This document shows, in pieces, positions 1 to 7,491 of a stretch of 11,605 nt of DNA. Source of the stretch: Scytalidium lignicola (lineage: Eukaryota > Ascomycota > Leotiomycetes); NCBI GenBank assembly GCA_002812745.2, contig NCSJ02000643.1, positions 1 through 11,605 on the forward strand, read 5' to 3'. The position numbers and the translations under genes are program-made. The stretch's first letter is position 1. Each line of letters opens with the position of its first letter. The notes beneath the pieces are model-generated. The model did no database searches. It saw nothing but the letters and a program-made list of their open reading frames with translations, and had not been told where the DNA came from.

Positions 1-108
1 AAGTTGAGTTGAGTTGAGTTTTAAGGTGTACTCAACTCAACTCAACTATTATACTATACAACTCAAACTTAACTCAATCCAACTTAAGTTAAATTAAGTT
101 AACTCAAT
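1..108. repeat. AACTC/GAGTT pentamer repeat with perfect hairpin (left flank)
   Basis: The window opens with tandem GTTGA/GAGTT pentamers that switch to the complementary AACTC form. Bases 2-19 and 30-47 form a perfect 18-bp inverted repeat with a 10-base loop. Degenerate AACTC/AAGTT units continue to about 108. The same kind of sequence, with units in the same order, recurs at 4784-4918 beyond the transposon pair. This could be the end of an older repeat family or a simple satellite. I do not recognise a named element, and the left limit is outside the window. Confidence 0.7.
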
Positions 109-173
109 ACTGTTCTTATTTAGGCATAACCTTTGATTAGTAATATAGATCAACTAATAAGATAAGTTAACTA

Positions 174-285
174 GTCGTTCGGCTTATACAGCGCTCACCA
201 CCTTACTTACGTAAGATGGTGAGGGTCAGCAATATGATAAAAACACTAATACGAAAATTTTGCCTCCAAATTCATACCACCTAAT
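174..285 (+). repeat. Outer terminal inverted repeat, left end
   Basis: This repeat matches the reverse complement of 4039-4150 with only four differences in about 112 bases, all of them transitions. It also matches the reverse complement of 2056-2168, but with about 16 transitions. It retains GC-rich stretches such as GCGCTCACCACC that are mutated in the inner ends. It contains the subterminal hairpin at 194-223. Confidence 0.85.
194..223. repeat. Subterminal hairpin inside the transposon terminal repeat
   Basis: CTCACCACCTTAC and GTAAGATGGTGAG pair at 12 of 13 positions around a TTAC loop. The same hairpin recurs in the outer right end (about 4101-4130), and weaker, mutated versions lie in both inner ends (around 2110-2150 and 2180-2210). 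Each terminus of this family therefore carries its own palindrome. A role as transposase binding site is possible but is inference only. Confidence 0.75.
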
Positions 286-291
286 TTTTAA

Positions 292-1992
292 GTGTACTTT
301 ACTTATAAAAATCAACATAATATAGCTGAATTACATATTGTAGAAGTAATAAAATATATTCAATTAAATCCTCATGCAAAAATCATACTAATTGTATGTT
401 CTTTCAATGTTCCTTACCAAAAACTATGTATGCATCTTATTAGTCAAAACCCCTCATCTTCATGTAGAAGGCATAATAAAAAGCTTTCTGAGCTTTAAGA
501 GACTACTCTTAAGGATTATATAATGTTGTTATATCATTTTAGAACCCTTGGAACTATTAAAGTTTTGATTCAAGCTGTTAATCAACTATTATATTACTCT
601 GGTATTAATAATATAATCTCTTATAAATAAGTAAAATGATAGATTATAAGGAATAAAGAATATTGGAAATTAGTACAACTTAAATTAATTTTTGTATAAT
701 AGCAATAAGTATATATACAAGAGAATATCAAGGTATACTTTGAAGAGTTCAAATGTTGTTGTTAATATTGAGGAATCTTTAAAGAGGATATATCTAATTT
801 TAACAAAACAAGATTTCAAATTAGTATAATATTTAGTAGTCAAGTAATTATTCTTATTGATTGTAAAGTTACNTTTTATATTTAATCCTGAAAATAAGAA
901 ATTAATAATAATAATAATAATAATCAATTAAAAAGGTTNAAAAAGTGTTATTAATGATAATATTCAAAGGTATATACTATTTACACAAACACTTTAACAA
1001 TAATATAAACCTTAATATCCTTTAAGCTTATTCAGAATCAGGATTTTTAAATGATTAACTTAAAATCAAATACCTTAAGTATTTTGATAAATTCATATAC
1101 NAAAAGTAAAAAAAAGTTAATATTATCTTCTTATTTTTAATGATTACAAATCTTATTTAACATAAGATTTTATTAATTTTTGTTGATAACATTATATTTA
1201 CCCTTTTCAACTTCTATTATACTTCATACATCTTCTTCAACCTTTAGATGTTAGAGTATTTCAAACCTTAAAATACTACTTTAAAAAGGTTATATAAGAA
1301 GATATATTTATAAGTATAAATAACATGTTAAAAGTGGATTTTTTTCATTATTTTCAATGTTTTTAAGATTGTACATTTAAATACTATATAATCCAATTAA
1401 CCTTTTGAAAAACAAGATTAATTCCATTGAATTCTGAAATTATGTTNAAAAAAAGTCAAGCTATATTAAGGCAAACAAACAATTAAGTCTGAATCTAATA
1501 TATTATCAAATATATCTGAAGATGTATTTGAAGATATTAAAGATATCTTCAATCTTAACATACTATTACAAATTACATAGGAAAATTAGCTTACACCTTT
1601 AACTTTACATATATAGAAGAGTAAAATAGAATATATTTGAATATGTACAATTGAATTAATCAACAGTATTGAAATTACACTTTCTGTTGTATATGTTTAA
1701 AATAAATTAGGTAAAGTAGTTAAAACCTTAATATTATAAAGTACACTTTTAACTTAATGAATATTTGACCTTAACCTTATAACTAAGAGACATAAAATCA
1801 AACTAGATAATAACAAAATTGTACAGAAATATGGAGAAATATATAACTGTTAAGCATTATGTTAAATTGAAGATGATAGAGAGGAGGAAGTTAAGGTAAT
1901 TAATATGAAGGAAGCTTAGCTTGTACAGTTATAACATACAAAATATAAAGTAATAATCTTTAACCTTGATAAATGTAGTATATTTATAAAGT
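292..1992 (+). pseudogene. Fot1/pogo-type DDE transposase relic, left copy
   Basis: The frame at 292-498 resembles the N-terminal DNA-binding region of Fot1-like transposases (FNVPYQKL, then HNKKLSEL). The first catalytic motif, expected as NFDETGF, reads NFNKTRF at 796-816. The second, expected as FDGYKS, reads FNDYKS at 1136-1153. The third, LLQPLDVRVF, is intact at 1232-1261. The second and third catalytic positions are 36 codons apart (35 residues between), as expected for a D35D triad. C-terminal signatures follow (KTRLIPLNSEI near 1410-1445, YGEIY and DDREEEV near 1830-1890). The three changes in the first motif are all G to A. Several stops, such as those at 1848 and 1860, look like mutated CAA. 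Segments fall in three different frames, so indels are present. No function remains. The original start codon is not identifiable. Confidence 0.85.
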
Positions 1993-2055
1993 AAAGATTC
2001 TATGTAAAGTAATAAAGATTATAATAATTGTATAAGATGGAGTTATTCGAATTTG

Positions 2056-2168
2056 AATTAAGTAGTATGAATTTAAAAGCAAAATTTTCATATTAGTGTT
2101 TTTATTGTATTGCTGACCTTTACCATCTTATGTAAGTAAGGTAGTAAGCACTGTGTAAGCCAAACGAC
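2056..2168 (-). repeat. Inner terminal inverted repeat of left copy
   Basis: The reverse complement aligns with 174-285 along its full length, with about 16 differences that are all transitions. It ends in AAGCCAAACGAC and is followed directly by TA at 2169-2170. This terminus is complete, unlike the facing terminus of the right copy, which lacks its last 11 bases. Confidence 0.85.
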
Positions 2169-2170
2169 TA

Positions 2171-2271
2171 TACAGTACTTACCATATTACTTATGTAATT
2201 TGATAAGGGTTAGCAATACACAAAGAACACCAATACACAAATTTTGCCTTTAATTTCATACTACTCAATTG
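2171..2271 (+). repeat. Inner terminal inverted repeat of right copy (truncated, heavily mutated)
   Basis: It aligns to the outer repeat starting from its twelfth base (TATACAG...). Many substitutions are present, including some that are not C/T or G/A transitions. The first 11 bases of the terminus are missing. It faces the inner repeat of the left copy, forming the centre of the palindrome with an unpaired segment of about a dozen bases (AAGCCAAACGAC). Confidence 0.75.
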
Positions 2272-2344
2272 AAATTGAAACTATTCTACTTTACACAATT
2301 ATTATAGTCTTTATTACTCTACATGGAATCTTTGCCTTATAAAT

Positions 2345-4033
2345 ATATTATATTTATCAAGGTCAAAGATTATTACTTTATATTTTGTACATTATAGTTA
2401 TGCAAGCCAAGCTTCCCTTATATTGACTACCTTAGCTTTCTTCTCTTTATTATCTTCAATTTGATATAATACTTGACAACTATATATTTCTTTATATTTC
2501 TGTACAATTTTGTTATTATCTAGTTTGATTTTACATCTCTTAGTTACAAGGCTAAGGTTAAATATTCATTGAGTTGAAAATATACCTTATAACATTGAGG
2601 TTTCAACTACCTTATTCAATTTATCTTAAATATGTATAATAGAAGATGTAATTTCAATATTATTGATTGATTCAATTGTATATATTTAAACATATTTTAT
2701 TTTACTCTTCTACATATATAAAGTTAAAGATATAAGCTAATTTTCCTATGTAATTTACAATAGTATATTAAGATTGAAGATATCTTCAATATCTTCAAAT
2801 ACATCTTCAGATATATTTGACAATATATCAGATTCAGACTTAATTGTTTGTTTGCCTTAGTATAACTTGACTTTTTTTTAACATAATTTCAGAATTCAAT
2901 AGAATTAATCTTGTTTTTCAAAAAGCTAATTAGATTATATAACATTTAAATATACAATCTTAAAAACATTGAAAATAATNAAAAAAAATCCACTTTTGAC
3001 ATATCATTTACATTTATAAATACATTTTCTTGTATAACCTTTTTAAAGTAATATTTTAAGGTTTAAAATACTCTAACATCTAAAGGTTGAAGAAGATATA
3101 TAAAATATAATAAAAGTTAAAAAGAGCAAATACAACATTATTAATAAAAATCAATAAAATCTTATATCAAATAAGATTTATAACTATTAAAAATAAAAAA
3201 GTAATATTAACCTTTTTTACTTTTGTATATGAATTTATCAAAATACTCAAGGTATTTGATTTTAAGTTAATCATTTAAAAATCCTAATTCTGAATAAGCT
3301 TAAAGGATATTAAGGTTTATATTATTGTCAAAGTGTTTGTGTAAATAGTATATACCTTTGAATATTATCATTAATAACACNTTTTTAACCTTTTTAATTG
3401 ATTATTGTTATTATTGTTATTAATTTCTTATTTTCAGGATCAGATATAAAAGTAACTTTATAATTAATAAGAACAATTACTTGACTACTAAATATTATAC
3501 TAATTTGAAATCTTGTTTTGTTAAAATTAGATATATCCTCTTTAAGGATTCTTTAATATTAATAATAACATTTGAACTTTTCAAAGTATACCTTGATATC
3601 CTTTTGTATATATACTTATTGTTATTGTATAGAAATTAGTTTAAGTTGTACTAATTTCTAATATTCTTTATTCCTTATAATTTATTATTTTACTTATTTG
3701 TAAAAGATTATATTATTAATACTAAAGTAGTATAATAATTGATTAGTAACTTAAATCAAAACTTTAATAGTTTTAAGGGTTCCAGAATAATATAGCAATA
3801 TCATATAATCTTTAAGAGTAGTTTCTTAAGGCTTAAAAAGCTTTTTATTATGCTCTTTACATGAAGATAAGAGGTTTCGACTAATAAGATGCATGTGTAG
3901 TTTTTGGTAAGGAACATTGAAAGAACATGCAATTAGTGCGATTTTTGCATGAGGATTTAATTGAATATATTCTATTGCTTTTGCAATATGTAATTCAGCT
4001 ATATTGTGTTGATTTTTGTGGGTAAAGTACGCT
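2345..4033 (-). pseudogene. Fot1/pogo-type DDE transposase relic, right copy
   Basis: This is the mirror of the left relic. Read on the minus strand from about 4030, the N-terminal part contains IAKAIEYIQL, FNVPYQKL and HNKKL. It is less mutated here than the left copy: GCA alanine codons persist where the left copy has GTA. The first catalytic motif again reads NFNKTRF (around 3504-3524), the second reads FNSYKS (around 3190), and LLQPLDVRVF remains (around 3060-3090), followed by a stop. Both copies thus lost the same two catalytic aspartates through G-to-A change. The protein is dead, with several stops and frameshifts. Confidence 0.8.
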
Positions 4034-4038
4034 TAAAA

Positions 4039-4150
4039 ATTGGGTGGTATGAATTTGGAGGCAAAATTTTCGTATTAGTGTTTTTATCGTATTGCTGACC
4101 CTCACCATCTTACGTAAGTAAGGTGGTGAGCGCTGTGTAAGCTGAACGAC
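4039..4150 (-). repeat. Outer terminal inverted repeat, right end
   Basis: It is nearly identical in reverse complement to 174-285: four transitions in about 112 bases. It includes the subterminal hairpin CTCACCATCTTAC/GTAAGGTGGTGAG and finishes in GAC before TA at 4151-4152. The high similarity of the two outermost repeats contrasts with the decayed inner repeats. Confidence 0.85.
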
Positions 4151-4152
4151 TA

Positions 4153-4163
4153 AGCCGAACGAT
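4153..4163 (-). other. Orphan 11-bp transposon terminus (footprint of nested insertion)
   Basis: AGCCGAACGAT is the reverse complement of the element's first 11 bases (GTCGTTCGGCT) with one C-to-T change. It lies between TA 4151-4152 and TA 4164-4165. It is exactly the piece missing from the inner end of the right copy. I read it as the tip of the host element, cut off when another copy inserted at the TA that lies 12 bases into the terminus. Confidence 0.75.
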
Positions 4164-4165
4164 TA

Positions 4166-4783
4166 ATTTTACCAGCTAAACTAATGAGCTTACTAATTAT
4201 TTTGCTACTACTTATAAGTTATTACTTTATTACTTTTTATTTATTTTTACAATCATACTCTTTATTCAACCTCTTAATATAAGCATTTGTAAAGACTCCT
4301 CAAGTTACAGTATACAATGTTCTACACTAATATTCTTGTCTTTTATTTGTATTCTGCTAGTAATAAGAGAATTAACAATAAATAAGCAAAGAATAAAACT
4401 TTACTTAAGAGTAATAACTTAAGCCATTCAAATTCTTATATATTTATTACTTTGTAATTTAATTTATTGTTTTCTTATATTATACTTAGTTTTAATTATA
4501 ACTTTTTATAAAGTTTATTTCTTACTATAATAATACTATAATTATCTTTATTTATAGTATTTCAGGAAGTTTAGAAGAATTATTTTCGACATGTTAATAC
4601 GTTGTTGATGAAGAAATGAATGATTGACCCAATTTTAGCTCTACGAACAAAGTTATAAGTTTGTAGCCCTCATCATATACAAGTATTAAATTTTAAAGGC
4701 TACTTACTTTATTACTTATTTTACTACCTCTATAAAATTATATTGTACTATAAAAAGGTATATAAAAGTATATATAATTATAT
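4166..4783. other. AT-rich intergenic stretch, no gene seen
   Basis: The stretch is dominated by A and T with recurrent TTACT/TTATTAC-like motifs (for example near 4205-4240, 4440-4455 and 4695-4725). No open frame of useful length and no protein similarity was recognised. A short imperfect hairpin (CTACGAAC/GTTTGTAG, about 4641-4666) is the only local structure noted. It may be further old repeat sequence flattened by RIP. Confidence 0.6.
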
Positions 4784-4918
4784 GTTGAGTTGTTTGAGTT
4801 AAGTTGAGTTTCAACTCAAACTCAACTTGAACTCAACCCAAACTGAACAAAATATTTGCAACTCAAACTCAAATTAACTTAACTCAATTAAATATAAGTT
4901 AAATTGAGTTTTTGAGTT
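4784..4918. repeat. AACTC/GAGTT pentamer repeat with hairpin (right flank)
   Basis: This is a second block of GTTGAGTT units followed by AACTCAA units, then degenerate TTAACTTAACTCAA and GAGTTTTTGAGTTTT. GTTTGAGTT (4792-4800) pairs with AACTCAAAC (4813-4821). The order of units matches the left block at 1-108 in direct orientation, for example the CAACTCAAAC segments at 59-68 and 4859-4868. The two blocks could be relics of one dispersed repeat or of a larger element surrounding the transposon pair. Confidence 0.65.
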
Positions 4919-5367
4919 TTTTTACACATACTAGAGAAAAGTTACACTGGGTTTAAGCTAGTTAAAGAGAAGTTTTAATCCCTCACACAAATTCTTCAAA
5001 CTAAGCTATTAATGTGCGGGAGAAAGAAAGAATTATAAATTGCTTGAGTTACTCTATTCTTTAGAAAGAATGCCCGAGTACCTCTAGTCTTTCAAGACNT
5101 TTTTAGTACTGTAAAAGTTGTGCTTACTGTTAATCAAATGCTACCGAATTTTCATTCATCTTTGGACACGATGAAAGGGGCTCAGCACAAATCAAGATAA
5201 ATTAAGCGTAAGGATGCTTATGTGTTTTAAATAGCCCTTGGAATATTTATAAGCTATAATTACTTGATGTCATTTTTTGTGAATTAAGTACCAATGATTT
5301 CTCAAGTAGTTCATGATGTATTTACTAGAAACCTGTGCTCAAAAGCTAGCTTTAACTATTTAAATCT
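4919..5367. other. 3' flank of the monooxygenase gene, no gene seen
   Basis: This is a transition from the AT-rich block to normal composition. It contains an imperfect tandem duplication of about 23 bases with a 30-base period (5046-5068 and 5076-5098, both GAGT-A/C-CTCTA-TCTTT-like) and an ambiguous base at 5099. It should hold the 3' untranslated region and terminator of the minus-strand gene that ends at 5368, but I see no decisive polyadenylation signal. No coding frame was recognised. Confidence 0.5.
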
Positions 5368-6780
5368 TTAAACCCATCTGAATTTCTCTGCGGCATGATT
5401 CTTCCCGACATGTTTTCGACCAACAAATCGTTCCCGCATAGTCACTGGTTCTGTTCCTGATTGCACAGGGATTCTACCACGCATTTGCAACTCTGGCACT
5501 AGCAAGTTGACGATATCCTCGTATGTCCCTGGCCATACAACATATGAAAAATTAAAACCGTCAACATCTGCCTCGTCAAGCCATACCTCGAGCTGATCAG
5601 CAACTGTTGATGGCGATCCAATCAGCAATGGTCCATTTCCACCAATGCTTCCAAACTCAGCCAACATGCCAGTAGTCCACTTTTGAGCATCCAAATATTT
5701 CCATCGATAGGAATCTATCAGCTTTTTTGCTAATGGCGTATTTGACAAGTCCTGATCTTTGGGGTAACCACTCAAGTCTAAACCAGTACCCCCCATCAAA
5801 GTCAATGCTCCATCATGGTCTTCATATTTCTTATGCTCGAGATATTTCTCTTGTGCCAACTCATCTGTCTCCGCAATAATAGTGGTGACTTTCACGATTA
5901 CCTTGATCTCATTTAGATCTCTTCCATACTTCTCCTTCGCAGTATTACGGATTATATCAACACGAGGGCGGATGATATCTGGTGCATGACCGGAGACGAA
6001 AACCGCCTCCCCATGCTTTGCCGCAAATTCAAGACCAACCCCGCTCGACCCAGCTTGGAATATTAAAGGCGTCCGTTGTGGCGATGGAGCAACAAGATGA
6101 GGACCAGCAACGGAAAAGTGTTTTCCTTTGTGGTTAATTTTACGAACGAGATCCGGTCGTGCTACAGTTGATATTGCCTTATCGTAAATAAGAGCATCTG
6201 GATGCCATGAAGATTCCCAAAGCGCATAGACGACATCCATATATTCATGCGCAATCTCGTATCGTGTGTCATGTGGGATCTGTGTATCAAGACCCATATT
6301 CTTCGCAGCTGATTCAAGGTAGGATGTTACTATATTCCAAGCAACTCTTCCTTTTGTGAGATGGTCAAGCGTGCTGAACCGTCGGGCCAGCTGAAATGGA
6401 TGCTCATAGGTCGTTGATACTGTGATGCCAAAGCATAGGTTCTTCGTGACAGCAGCCATGGCAGGAACAAGCAAGCTGGGCTCCACTACTGGGAATTGAG
6501 TTCCAGTTTTGATAGCACTATCCATGTTGCCTCCGTAAGCATCATAACCACCCAGGACATCTGCAAGGAACAATGCATCGAATTTACCCCGTTCTAGCAG
6601 CTTCGCTATCCCCGTCCAATGCTCGAGATCGGTGACTTCTGAGGAATGGTCATCTGGATGCCGCCATTGTCCAATAGACATATGACCTCCGCAGCCCATC
6701 ACAAAGGCTTGCATTATGATGCGCTTCTTGGCAGAGGGAGTTTGTGCCTCTGCACCTCTGGATTTCTGATCAGCTGTCAT
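5368..6780 (-). CDS. FMN-dependent NtaA/SnaA/DszA-family monooxygenase
   Basis: This is a complete, intronless gene of 470 residues, a normal length for the nitrilotriacetate monooxygenase subfamily of luciferase-like flavin monooxygenases. These TIM-barrel enzymes use reduced FMN and oxygen to oxidise small organic nitrogen or sulfur compounds, with reduced flavin supplied by a separate reductase. None is visible here. Family motifs are FDALFLAD (67-74), an EP pair (100-101), HPFQLARRFSTLDHLTKGR (127-145) running into WNIVTS (148-153), FQAGSSGVGLEFAAKHGEAV (241-260) and GSPSTVADQLEVW (388-400) followed by DGFNF (407-411) and PELQMRG (429-435). ATG at 6780 has adenine at -3 (TCAAAATG). No targeting signal is obvious, so cytosolic location is likely. 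The family is common in both bacteria and fungi, so horizontal origin is possible but untested. The exact substrate cannot be read from sequence. It is head to head with the UNC-93-like gene and its 3' side faces the RIP-affected block, yet it is intact. Confidence 0.9.
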   Translation of the reverse strand: MTADQKSRGAEAQTPSAKKRIIMQAFVMGCGGHMSIGQWRHPDDHSSEVTDLEHWTGIAKLLERGKFDALFLADVLGGYDAYGGNMDSAIKTGTQFPVVEPSLLVPAMAAVTKNLCFGITVSTTYEHPFQLARRFSTLDHLTKGRVAWNIVTSYLESAAKNMGLDTQIPHDTRYEIAHEYMDVVYALWESSWHPDALIYDKAISTVARPDLVRKINHKGKHFSVAGPHLVAPSPQRTPLIFQAGSSGVGLEFAAKHGEAVFVSGHAPDIIRPRVDIIRNTAKEKYGRDLNEIKVIVKVTTIIAETDELAQEKYLEHKKYEDHDGALTLMGGTGLDLSGYPKDQDLSNTPLAKKLIDSYRWKYLDAQKWTTGMLAEFGSIGGNGPLLIGSPSTVADQLEVWLDEADVDGFNFSYVVWPGTYEDIVNLLVPELQMRGRIPVQSGTEPVTMRERFVGRKHVGKNHAAEKFRWV

Positions 6781-6996
6781 TTTGACTGATAATACACAGC
6801 TTTTCTTCTTTCTTGACTGGTTGAGGTATGAAAAAATCTAAATACTAGACAGGCGCTTGGATATACTTGATATTAATAAGTGAGAAGTCCTTCTTGTTTC
6901 GCCAACGAAAAAGGCCTCACTATAAACTCATTCAATTATCTGTCCGTCTGGATATCAAATTTTCTATTCATCTATGCTCCAATAGGGTCGTGGCAA

Positions 6997-7015
6997 GCCG
7001 GATATAAGATTCGGC
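6997..7015. promoter_or_regulatory. GCCG-N11-CGGC palindrome, possible Zn2Cys6 regulator site
   Basis: GCCG and CGGC half-sites are separated by 11 bases (GATATAAGATT) in the divergent intergenic region, about 217 bp from one start and 477 bp from the other. Fungal Zn2Cys6 regulators bind pairs of CGG/CCG triplets at fixed spacing, and this arrangement is everted. The assignment rests only on motif shape and location. Other CGG triplets nearby (for example at 7030 and 7110) lessen its distinctiveness. Confidence 0.3.
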
Positions 7016-7439
7016 CAAAGAATGACACACCGGATACTCCAACCGCTTCGTTCCATCTAAATCAAGAAGTGTCTTTAGAAATGCCGTATTTTGCTTAACT
7101 CTCGGCCAACGGAGTGAGCAATTTAATCCTTGTAATGACAACATTCGGTGATTCCCAAACGAGACAAGGCGGGCGAATGTAAAGAGGAAATAAAAAGCGG
7201 CAAGCCAACAGGAATCGCAACAGTGTGGGCCATGAGGTTACATCTATCCCTGTAATAAAAGCTCATAGAGAGAAAGGGTCGAGTTATCATAGTTGCAAGT
7301 CGCGAGCGGGCAAAAATCATCAAGTCGGCCAGCCGTGATGAATTACACCGTCGCAATGGCGACATCCAGCTGGCGCCCAACCAAGAGAATCTGCACCAAA
7401 TCCGATCTATTTCCAAGGAATAAAAATACAAAATCTTAA

Positions 7440-7457
7440 GCTCTCTCTCTCTCTCCT
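7440..7457. repeat. CT microsatellite in 5' leader
   Basis: A run of about eight CT dinucleotides ends roughly 35 bases upstream of the ATG at 7492. Pyrimidine tracts of this kind are common just upstream of start codons in filamentous fungi, often near transcription start sites. Confidence 0.7.
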
Positions 7458-7491
7458 TGCTTGTGCTACAGTTTGTAGGTTCAGGGTGAAA

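Larger units (their letters stand above)
174..2168 (+). mobile_element. Fot1/pogo-type DNA transposon, left copy (RIP-degraded)
   Basis: This copy is 1995 bp long, close to the roughly 1.9-kb length of Fot1- and Pot2-type fungal elements. It starts with GTCGTTCGGCTTA at 174 and ends with the inverted form at 2168. A TA sits directly outside each end. Terminal inverted repeats are about 112 bp, and a decayed transposase fills the interior on the plus strand. It is non-autonomous: the transposase has stops, frameshifts and lost catalytic residues. By the inversion model, its left terminus and its body may have come from two different original copies. Confidence 0.85.
2169..4150 (-). mobile_element. 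Fot1/pogo-type DNA transposon, right copy (inner end truncated by 11 bp)
   Basis: This is a second copy of the same element in opposite orientation, about 1.98 kb. Its outer end is complete, finishing with AAGCTGAACGAC at 4150 and then TA. Its inner end starts at TATACAGTACTTACC, so the expected first 11 bases (GTCGTTCGGCT) are absent. Those 11 bases are found, as the reverse complement with one transition, at 4153-4163 on the far side. The interior holds a decayed transposase on the minus strand. In the N-terminal coding stretch (about 3850-4030) this copy keeps several codons that are mutated in the left copy. Confidence 0.85.
172..4165. mobile_element. Nested, inverted pair of Fot1/pogo-type transposons (4-kb palindrome)
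   Basis: Two related copies in opposite orientation form the whole block. A TA lies before the left terminus (172-173), another between the copies (2169-2170), a third after the right terminus (4151-4152), and a fourth after an orphan terminal fragment (4164-4165). TA duplications are the target-site signature of the Tc1/mariner/pogo superfamily. The fourth TA matters because it pairs with the first as the target duplication of the older, host copy. The two arms are clearly homologous but carry many differences, so this is not a simple assembly mirror. The block contains no gene that could be functional. Confidence 0.85.
6781..7491. promoter_or_regulatory. Shared divergent promoter region (711 bp)
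   Basis: This region separates the start codons of two head-to-head genes and must carry both promoters. It includes a CCAAT box (6979-6983), a GCCG-N11-CGGC palindrome (6997-7015) and a CT microsatellite close to the plus-strand start. An AATAAAAATA stretch (about 7420-7429) could serve as an AT-rich core element for the plus-strand gene. Short open frames here show no protein similarity that I recognise and begin with non-ATG codons. Confidence 0.6.

Noticed and set aside
1..108. Telomere or CRISPR-like repeat array
   Set aside because: The pentamer units are degenerate and palindromic, with no unique spacers and no TTAGGG-type telomere motif.
685..927. 80-residue minus-strand frame
   Set aside because: It is antisense to the transposase relic and driven by an AAT microsatellite (about 902-924), with no protein-like composition.
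174..4150. Assembly artefact that mirrors one transposon
   Set aside because: The arms differ at many positions, for example GTA versus GCA codons in the N-terminal coding region and very different inner ends, so they are distinct copies.
172..4165. A single fold-back element with 2-kb inverted arms
   Set aside because: Each arm has its own pair of terminal inverted repeats and its own transposase relic, with TA at the centre, so two copies of one ordinary transposon explain it better.
6880..7098. 72-residue plus-strand frame in the divergent promoter
   Set aside because: It starts at GTG, has no ATG start, no recognised similarity, and lies in the regulatory region between two real genes.
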